Source: Durusdinium trenchii (Eukaryota > Sar > Dinophyceae > Suessiales > Symbiodiniaceae). From it: a DNA stretch of 64,000 bases. Of the stretch, positions 22,132 to 32,200 are shown one piece after another (position 1 is the first letter of the stretch; each line of letters opens with the position of its first letter). A program made the position numbers and the translations under genes. The stretch covers positions 1,690,450 through 1,754,449 of the forward strand of contig CAXAMN010021361.1 of NCBI GenBank assembly GCA_963970005.1, read 5' to 3'. The notes beneath the pieces were generated by a model. That model worked only from the letters and a program-made list of their open reading frames with translations. It was not told where the DNA came from and ran no database searches.

Positions 22132-25100
22132 GTACGATACTTATATATATATATATACAGCCCTCATAAAGGCCCATAGTTCAGGCCTTGAGCAACCTGT
22201 GTAGTGTGTGAGGGAACAGAATTGAGCAATTCTTCTCATTTGTTCTAAACAACAAGTGAAAACAAATGATATCTCTATAAATATCCATAAATATCGTCTC
22301 TTTCATTTATTGATAGTTTTGGCAACAACTTGCATCTCGGATCATCCAAGACTGCAAGACCCTTGGCAGTTACCAAGTCCCTCCCATCGGAAAAATCAGT
22401 GAAGCCTCCACTGTAGCGGCTCTATATCATTATACTGAGTGAATAGCGGCTCTATATCATTATACTGTGTCGGCTCTATATTAATGACCAATTACCATGT
22501 TTAAATACTCTACAGTACATGGAACAATTGGTTGGCGACTATGCAGGTGTGGATCGATTTCGGCACTAGCAGAACCTCAGCGCGGCGTGATGACTGGCAT
22601 TCGTCACCTCAATCCACCTGCACCGTTTTTCAGGGCGGTAAAGCCTGACGTCAAGCGTCCCAGCGTGATGCCTGTCAAGGCGAGGCCCCGTAGCGATGCC
22701 GTGCGACGTGTGGCGTGTGCGACGTGTGGAACTCCGGGAGGAGGGGAGAGTCTTGAAAACCAATTTTGTCATTTTTGTTTGGACTATATATATATACATA
22801 AAATATCATAAAGTAATCATTCAACAACTGCTTGTAAAAGTCCATGTCTTGAAGAAATCAGCAGAACATGTTTCCATTGTTGGGCAGAAGCATGTGGCTT
22901 AGCCAACTGTTTTTACTTTGCTATAGGAACTCTTACAGGCTGGAAAGCCAAGGGTCAGCGGATCTGAGAAGTGCAGCAACGGGATAGCGCCCGTTTGGGC
23001 TTCGCCGAAGTTGGGACGGAAGCACCAGGAAGTATCTCTGTTTGGGCACCGCACGCCACGCATTGTATCCATCTTGGGAAAACACTGGTCAAGAGGTGAC
23101 ATGTCCTTGGCAACGTGGAAGGGAACACCTTTATCCTGCGAAGAGTTAGGCAATGGAGACATGCTGAGCATTCTGATCCCGGTGTTTTGCACTGTTTGAA
23201 ATTTGAAATGCGGAAAGCACCAAATTCATCCAAATTCCGAGAAGGGGTAGGACTTGACCAGCCAATCAGCAGCATGGGTATGCTGGACATGTTGGTTGGA
23301 GACTCCAGAAAGAAGAGCCACAATGAGCCAAGACTCCACACATTCCAAGTTGGTTGAGTTGACCCCGATGGTGTTTGGTGTTCTTTCTGTCGCCACCCGA
23401 ACCGCCCTTCGTGCCAGGGCCGTTCGGTCCCCGACACCTGGCCGAGCCCGCAGGCGCCGAAGTTTGCCGCCAGCAACTGGCAGGAGGAGGCAGAGACCTC
23501 GGAGACCTGTTCAACCGGATTGTTGAGAACAACGTCAGGCTTTTTACGAAGATCATGGAAGGGGGGCGATGAATCTGGGCAGGAAGAGACCCCTGAGAGA
23601 TGAATCGTGTACATATACCCCGGTTTGGGACTGGAGGACACTCGAGTTCGAGGTGATGCAACAACGTTTGGTGGGACAACGTCTTATGTGCATGAATGAT
23701 ATGTTTGATTGATGTTCAAAACCTTTTCCCAGGACATCCTGGGAAGATCAATCCCAAGTAAAATTTGCTCGGTGCTTTACCCAGGTTTGTGGCCCAGTCT
23801 CCTGAATACCTTCGCCTCTGCCAGGTGAACGAACTCCTGGAGACCTTGAAGCCGCCTCTCGTTTTGAAGGTGAATCATAATTATAAGATATTATAAGGTG
23901 AATGTAATTCTAGGGAGTCCAGAAATGTGGCCCAAAGAAGAACGATTGTATAATATGTGTGTATCAAAGACATTCAAGATATATCACAAGATGCATTGTC
24001 ATGTTATGCGGCCCGGAACTCAGAGATCATGTCTTTGGGTTGATGTGCGTGTCATCGTGGAATTGGTTCCTAGAGAGATCGTCGCCCTCGCCCACGGAAT
24101 CTGTAACAGGCAGGATGTGGCCGGACTGCCAGTGCTTTAGGTTCGATCCTCTCCACTTAGAAACCGACCTGGTCCGCTCACTGTGAGGTCTCAACATAAG
24201 CCGAACCAAGCACACGAAACTCGTGTTCACTGCCATTGGTGCGTCCTAACGCCATGGACGATAGATCAGAGAGGCCCCCCATCCATGGACGACGAGAAAC
24301 ATTGAAGCACCATCTTCTGGGGACAACTTCACTCTGACGTCGGACTCCTGACAGTCAGAGCTGAGGAATGCAGCCAGCCGTGAACAGGTGGAGCAGATTG
24401 CCAGGCAGCGGGGACTCATGAAACATCATGAAACATCATGAAACCAAACTATTTAGGTGTGAAAGACAGGTTCGGGGTGCCGTGTCACTCATCCATCTAT
24501 AGTTTGTAAGAGGACGAGTGCCGTGTGTACTCCTTGAAGCCTGGACAGCCACTGCGCTCTTGTTACTTTCACACCAGCATGGTGAAGGAAAGTTGTTTCA
24601 TTGTTTCAGAAACCTTCAGAACTCCGGGTTTGGAGTCTTTTCTTTTGAGTACTGTGGCAAAGACCATCCCGGATTGGAGGTCTCACCTCCACCATGCTCA
24701 CCCAAACGTAGGGACGAGCACCGAAGATGTCGCCCAGGGCGTTCGACCGTGGTTTACTCGGGGGTTGTTTTGACAAACTGTTTTTTGTCTCAACCAGCGG
24801 CCAGAACATTGAAACTAATTCAAGCTAGAAAGGAAGATGCATTGCTCCAATGTAAGCAGGTCAACTCATTAACTCAAGGTCAGACGTTCCTTACTCGTAC
24901 ATTTGGCACGAACAACGTTTGCAAGCGCCAACAAAGCCTATACCCACGGCGACGGAACATGTCCAAGGAATGTTCATTCAAGGATACCCCCAACAATGAA
25001 TTCTAGGCTCATTCAACCTAAATTATGCCCTTATGCCAACGGTGAATGATCCCCATATAGCCCCTTATGATCCCTTATGTCGTTGGTCTGGTTTGAATGA

Positions 25101-26170
25101 TCCGATCCCTGCCATGCCAACCGGACCAACGGTGTCACCGCCATCGGCCAGAGCCGTGAAGCGCTCCTTGGGCCCCGTGCTGCCGGGTGCAGCGGTGGAC
25201 GCCTTCAGCTTGGCGCGGCCCATGGCGGGCACCGCCTTTGGAGTCGCTGTGCCCGAGGTGCCCATGGGGGGCAGAGACGGTTGTCGATGCTGGGCGACAG
25301 CGGCGGTTTTGGGGAATCGATTTATATATGTTCTAAATTTTTAGGGGGGAGGGTGGGCTGATCGAAAATGAGTGAAACGACTTGGTTTGGGAAGAACAAA
25401 CAACGAGAACACGCAACGCTGTGTTGGTCTTTCATGTGAGAACTGCGAGGGTCGCAGCGGCCTGACCGGGCAGGTGGAAGTGGTTGTCACGCTGGAGGGC
25501 AAGGCCGGATGCGGTCTCAAAGCTATAGGATGCTATAGGCCTATAGGATTTTAAATAGGGGCTTGGTGAGTGGGCTTGGTGGACTCGGTGGACATACTCT
25601 CACTATCTCTCACGACAATTGCGGGAACTTGGCGCAATCGGTAGAGGACCTGGCCATCTTTTCATGTCTCTTTTCATTGGAAGGACAGTTGACATCAACC
25701 TCCTCCTCGTCCGGCGCTTTCGGTTTGCCACCCTTTGAGTCACCACGAGACACCGCTCGCTCAACTCTGTGAGACGAGGAAAGCTACAACCACTTATATA
25801 ATTCAGGGGAAGTTGTCACTAGTCAAACTATGTCAAACTGATTAGTTGATAGATGCTGATGAGTTAATCTCGACGTTGTTGATAGGCATCGTTGACGTCT
25901 ATATTATGTCGTTTTTCATAGGGACACTTGTGATTAGAAGCGTTACGACCTTGAAGCACCTCTCAACTTCTACATGAGCTTCAATACTGGCGTGAACATC
26001 CCCACGATGGCTAATGAGGACCAACATACTGGCAGTTACTGACATTTGCAGTGATCCGGATAATTATATCTAGGCAATATAAAACGACGTCACCGACGTC
26101 ACCTGAAATTAACGAGCAAGCTGAAATTAAGGTATATGGTCACACTAACATCACACACACACACACACGC

Positions 26171-26201
<31 letters not shown>

Positions 26202-29200
26202 TTCATCGACTTCACAGTCCTGGCAGAGATTTTGGAGGCGCGGGCGGGCGTGGGCACTGGATCTAGGACTGGATTTGCATGGGGAAGAGGATGTCAGTCA
26301 GTTGGAGTTTTGCTTGAGTTTTCGGGCTCGAGTTTGCAAAAAAATGAGAAGTCATGCCTCACCTGCTCACTCTCCACACCACTAAAAAACACTGCCCAAT
26401 TTCGAGGTCGGGAAGTTTTGAAGTTCTTTTAGTTGTGCCCCCCATGAAGTGGCCCTCCAGCCATGATGAGTGCCCAACAACACCTACGGACCGCGTTCGG
26501 CCAAGCGTGTTCCCTAGTCCCTAGCCCCAAAGCCTCTCAGAGACGGACCATTCAGCCAGATCTTGTGGACGGAAAAGATCCTTGGAACTTGAAGTAGTGA
26601 TGGTTTGGTTGTTTTCCCTTTCACACCCAACCTGACTGGTTCTTTCCTGGCCAAATCGCTTTTGGGCCTAGTTCGCCGAACTAGGATTTGAGGCCTGGCG
26701 GCCTTGAAAGTGGATTGTTGGGGCTTTATTAGGTTGTAGCTCGGCAAACTACGCTGGGAAAAATTGGTTTGGGCTAGCTTTCCTTTGCGTGTTGTCAAAT
26801 TTGTCTTGAAGCAAGATTTTGGGCCAACGAAAGGAAACAGGAGGGGGGCAAGGGGAATCGAACCCATAACCTTTGCCGAGCTCATAGGTGGAGCATGTGG
26901 TCCTAACGCGAGTTTGCTTCACTACAGGGGCTTGTTTCAAGATAGTTGTCGGGTTTCCCCATCTGGGCCTGGAAACGAAGCTCTCCTTTTCAGAAGGGTC
27001 CCCAAAAACGATTTCGGGCCTAGTTCGCCGAACTAGGATTTGAGGCCTGGCGGCCTTGAAAGTGGATTGTTGGGGCTTTATCAGGTTGTAGCTCGGCAAC
27101 CTACGCTGGGAAAAATTGGTTTTGGCTAGCTTTCCTTTGCGTGTTGTCAAATTTGCATGTACTAGCCAAGCTGAGGAAAACACCCAGTCAGAGGAAATGG
27201 TGGTCTTGCACTTTGTGTCGCGGACCTCAAGCAATAGTTTTCCCTCCCTGGCAAAAATCCATTGTGCTTGCTGAGCTGGCTCTTGATCTTTGTACGAACG
27301 ACCAAACTTATTGCTGGTGAACAAACTACACGAACAAAAATTGTGTGAACCACAAAAGACCCACTGCAATCGCTCCAGTTCCACTAGCCAGAGCCTTCTC
27401 GCGCGCAGGTGGACACGTGGCTTCAGCTTTGGTCGCCCCTGGCTGGCCAGCGTGTTGGCTGGCTGGGGGCGTTAGGGCACAACGACGTCACCATAATTTC
27501 GTAATTTCGACGACGTCACTAAGTTCAGTTTTTGAATTTAACGAAATTAACCGACGACCCAGGAATTATTTTATATTGCCCAGATTATATAATTTCTCTC
27601 GCCCAAGTGCCCAGTTCCTGATTTCCTGGAATTTTTGGGAGGAATGGAACTGGAGCTGATCATGTTCGCGAAGAGGAATGGCTGTACATGGACCGAGAAG
27701 CCCAATATCTATTGTTCAATCTTTTGCACCAAGAGAGTAACTAGCTTTGTAATGGCTCACATCCTCAGGTCTTCACTGCCGCGATGTTCCACCAATTCTC
27801 ATCAATCCTCTCAGTCCAGGGCGCTGATGGAAAGCTGCAGAAATCCCTGATCCGCACTTGCTGGGACCCCCACATCGGGCCGGAGATCTCTGATGTTCTT
27901 CGTTGACAATGATCAGGTCATCGACCGTCAGCATGTATTGGGTTTCTGTAGGTCCATGCCATTACCGGTAACAGTCAGTAAAATAGTCATATTGTTCGGA
28001 CAGGCATTCGCTAACCATTATTATCATCCACTGTTATTGGCCATGAATGGTAATGAGATGTACCCAAGGTTTATCCCTTCTTCACTGCAGTTGTAAAGTA
28101 GAAGATTAGCACCACTTCATCAAACTTCTATAATAATGAGCGTAGGATATGCCCGGACATAGAGGAACTCTCCCTTCACCGAAAGAAAGCGACGCTCCGA
28201 TGAACATGGTCGACATGGTGTCGTGGATGGAACAGTGGTGACACAGTTCCACTGGTCACAGCTGTGACATGGACACATTGATGGTCCACCTGGTCGCTTG
28301 TGCATGGAAGTGGATGTCTATATACTTATAGTCGTTGTTTATATATAAAATTACAATTACAACAATGACGAACAACACGCTTTTGTGTGTCAAAGCCTTT
28401 CAGTGCTTTTCGACCTTCATGTGTCTTCGGAGTGTCGTGTCCCGCTGGTGTTCCTGGACCCGCGGAGAAAAGAAGCCATGCCCAGCACGTTCGCCGAGGC
28501 ACTGATCGCTTGGTCTCCCAGGACTCCTTCAAGTTTCGGCCACTTGGGCTGAGAGCCTTCAGTTGTGGAAGTCGCAAAAAAAGGTGACAAGATGCGCTCG
28601 CAGTCAAGGGGCTGGTGGGAATTCTGTTGGTGTTCACCCCTAAGGTCGTTCACTTACTATCCTAACAAAGGACAAAGGAGAACCACATTTATGTTATATA
28701 TATAAATATATTATATACACACATTAATGTACAGTAGTTCCTTATGTTCTCCTTTATATGAAAATGGATGGAATGGGTCCGAATTCCAATGAGCTCCCCA
28801 TGAAAGCTACCCCATCCCGACCCCACCCAACAGTCTCAAGCGAGTTGATACACTCCTTCAGGGTAAATACCTTGAACAACGCCATGCACCCATGCGCTGC
28901 TACTTAGTTGTCCCATTTGTTTGTCAAATAAATCACATGGAACTCACAAAACATCACAACACCAATGCAGAAAACAGAGGAAACAACTTTGAGAAGTCTG
29001 GCGATTCCTGCTTTGCCGGTCTGCCGGTGTCCCGTCTCTCGAACCCGAGGCGCTCGGCCTTCCGCGGGGCCGAGCCGAAGGTCACGCTCATCACCCCACC
29101 GGAGCAGGTGGACCAAACGGGGAAAGAGAACATCAAAGGATGGAGGGGAACACCCAAGCAGACGCATCTCCGCCAAGCGGAGTGTTTCTGGATGATTTGA

Positions 29201-32200
29201 GGGTTGGGACAAGTTTCGGGAGCTTTAGAGCCATGTTGTGCTCCAGTTGGGTGGATTAAATGAACTGGGATCTCTTAACTAGTGACAACTCCATGTTTTC
29301 CTGAGTCCTCAGAAACTCAGTTCAGTAACCTCCTAGCTTCACTGAAACTTCGCCCAGCCGCTGTGTTTGCCTTGAGGGCAACATGCCCTTCAACTTGGCC
29401 GTGAATGCCTTGATGCCTGCGCGCTGCAGCGAGCTCTTCAAGGTGGGCGAAGCGCTTCAACGACCCGGCGAAGAGAAACTCCTGGGCAACGTGAAGTCTT
29501 CAAGCTTTGCGGAGATCAAGCAACACATATATAGCAACATCATTCTTTTGAGAAAGGAAGTCAAGGCATGTCAAGACTTTGCGGCCAAGGCTTTGTCAAA
29601 CATAGTCATAGTATGTCATAGTCATAGTCTGAACATGACTATATAAACCGTACTGGCTGGGAGATCTGGAGATCTAGCCGCTCTTTTTGAGGCACAGACT
29701 TAAACAGGAGTTTGGATCTACCAAGACCGGTGCTCTTGGTTTGAGCGGACATCGCAGCTGAAATCGCCGCGATCTCCCTGAAACCTCCCTGAAACCTCCC
29801 GCGCTCTGTGAGGCCTGCGAGATGGACCCCGTGGCGATTGAGCTGATCTTGCTGGTGCGCCGCTGGGCCAAGGACCTTCCCCGTCGGAAAGATTGGTGGG
29901 AGCGAAGGACCAAGCGCGCTGTGGCCGGTCGTGTGAGATGGAATATCTGCCTTTGAACTGACTGTACAAGTCAAAATGCAAAAAACAAAACAGGGCTGCT
30001 TGTTGTCAATTAAATTTAGGTGTCTTTGAAGGGAAGGAAATGGTTCATGATCAGGCCGGAAGTAATGACCCAGAGCATGCCCACATCAGGACCGTGGCAT
30101 CAGCCATGCTGCAAAAGGCCATTTGTCACCTTACAGCTGGATGTTGCTGGCCATCTACTACTTGCAGGTGGACACTTGGAATGTTGGAAGAGGTTGTTGC
30201 TTTTTTAAATACTGGTGGAATCACTCTCCTCCTTTTTTATGAACATGGTGATTGGTCAGTTAGCAGATGTTAACTGTGGAATCACTGCTAGATAAGTCAA
30301 GCAGCCCCGGTTCCTTTTCCACATAGAAGAATCTTGCTGGCACTTACCACACCCCAAGCAAAATGCAAAAAGAATACCGTCACATAGTTGTTTCGCCCTG
30401 GTCCTTCTCACAGCCAACTGGTCAATCTCGCCCGCCTTAGGGCACTCACCAGCTGCCGGCAATGAGTTTCTTGGCCCGATCGCTGAAACGAGACGGATCG
30501 ATCATTCACGTTGGGTATGAGAGTCTGTCAGTATGGTCCAGGCATGTTAAAAGCGTTGCTTTTGACAAGGAAACAAAAGGATATCAGAAGGGATTCCTTT
30601 GGTTGCCACTTTCTCTTGAATTCCTGAGGTGTTGAACCAAAGGAAGTCCACAAGAGGTCAGTAGGAACAATATTGGTTCAGTGTGGTGTCTTTGGAAAAG
30701 GGAAGCCCATCAAACTTCTTCGAATAGATTCCAGAGGTGCCCGTGGACGGGCTACCTTGGACATCCTTGGACCATGGGTTCTGGGTTGGGGCAATTTTGT
30801 AGAGCTTCGCACACCAGCGATACCATAAGGTTTGTTGTTTTTGTTGCGCGCGTGCCCAGAACACAGATTTTGACGGTCCGGCAACAGTAAAGCATCTACA
30901 CAGTTGGCATTTTTGTGCCTGTCAGGAACACGCCGGCCCCGTTTCTGTTCAAAACAACAAGCAGAGAAGAACACCCTTGCAGGCATAGCTTTGCATGATG
31001 TTTAAAACAAATACATTTGAGCAGCAACATCGTGTAGCACACGACATGGGCTGTTCCCTCGGCTCTTTGTCGCGCTTTTTCCCAGGAAGACCCCACGGCG
31101 TCCGTCACTGCCGCCTGTTGAAACCGAGATGTAGTACGCGGACCAATCCGACCCCTTTCTTGGCCATCCCATGTTGAAGATCCTGCATGAGATATTGAGC
31201 AACCCTGGCGACATAGTACTATACAATACTATACAGTATACATGCATATTATTTCTTCGATCGACCCGGATAAAACAAAAGGTACACACCACTGGTGTAT
31301 GATATTTGATAGATGCTGGCTGCTCGAACAACCTCATGCCGGTTTCGGCACGAACAATCAATATCATTGTCATCATGTTTCAATATGTTTCATATCATTA
31401 ATCATGTGTTTCAGGAGTAGTGGGCCACAACTACTATGTCATTGGCCCACACAACTCCTAAGTCACCAGTCCTCAGTATAACATAGTATAACTCCTTTTT
31501 TTGCGCCGAACATTCATGAACATTTCAAGGGTCACCAGTTGTTGAAACCCGAGTTCCCCGCTGTGTTGCTTCGCGCCCAACCGAAACGGCGCTCTGCTGC
31601 GCCATGCTGCGCCAAGGCTTTGTGGTCTCCAAGCGAGACCGCCCGGAGCCCAGCCCAGAGAAGAACAACGTTTCGGCCGGCGAGCTGCTGCAAGGCAGGT
31701 TCTTGAAGGGAATCCACCGCAGGCAGCAGGCAGACAGACGAAAAAGACTTCCAAGTTTTGGGCCAAACTACAGCTGTGGGAAGGAACATGAAGGAACCAT
31801 CTTGATATTAAACATTCATCATTCTGCATCGTTTGACAGCCGCTTTTTTGAGCACCAGTTGCAAGCGACCATTTCCCAGAAATTGAAATCCCTTGAAAAC
31901 AACATGTTGCCCATCACTCGAATGGGATTGGCCTCAACATCGCCAAGTGCCTGCAGTCATAGACTGCTGAGTTTAGAAATGCCCAACTCAGAGCCCAACT
32001 CTTTACTGTTTTCGACAAACTGGCGGTTCGATTCTGATTCTAGCCAGACATGGTCATTTGTGAGACCGCAGGAAGATCCGCAAATCCCGCGCAGGTTTCA
32101 TGAAGTTCTACGCCTCCTTCGACTGGGCGAAGGAAAATATCTCAGTTCGTCAAGGCCAACGCAGCTTGGAATCACGCGGGGGGATGATCGCCAAAGCGTC

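Larger units (their letters stand above)
25522..27768. other. Intron of the nucleotidyltransferase gene, repeat-rich
   Basis: A 2.25-kb intron (GC...AG) holding a CA microsatellite (26146-26203), a 140-bp direct repeat pair and a tRNA-like B-box sequence on the minus strand. Short open frames inside it show no splice borders that fit the gene. Confidence 0.6.

Noticed and set aside
22955..23641. 228-codon minus frame
   Set aside because: It is the antisense shadow of the G/C-rich plus exon at 23418-23565.
24120..24165. GGTTCGATCC, a B-box-like tRNA signal
   Set aside because: No A box at the right distance and no pairing acceptor or anticodon arms.
25629..25651. TTGGCGCAATCGGTAGAGG, an A-box-like tRNA signal
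   Set aside because: No B box or T arm follows within 60 bases; probably chance or a fragment.
25690..25772. Minus-strand frame ERAVSRGDSKGGKPKAPDEE as an exon nested in the intron
   Set aside because: Protein-like composition, but the acceptor phase does not fit and no partner exon was found.
26749..27384. 211-codon minus frame with an internally repeated peptide
   Set aside because: The repetition is caused by the 140-bp direct DNA repeat; no coding bias.
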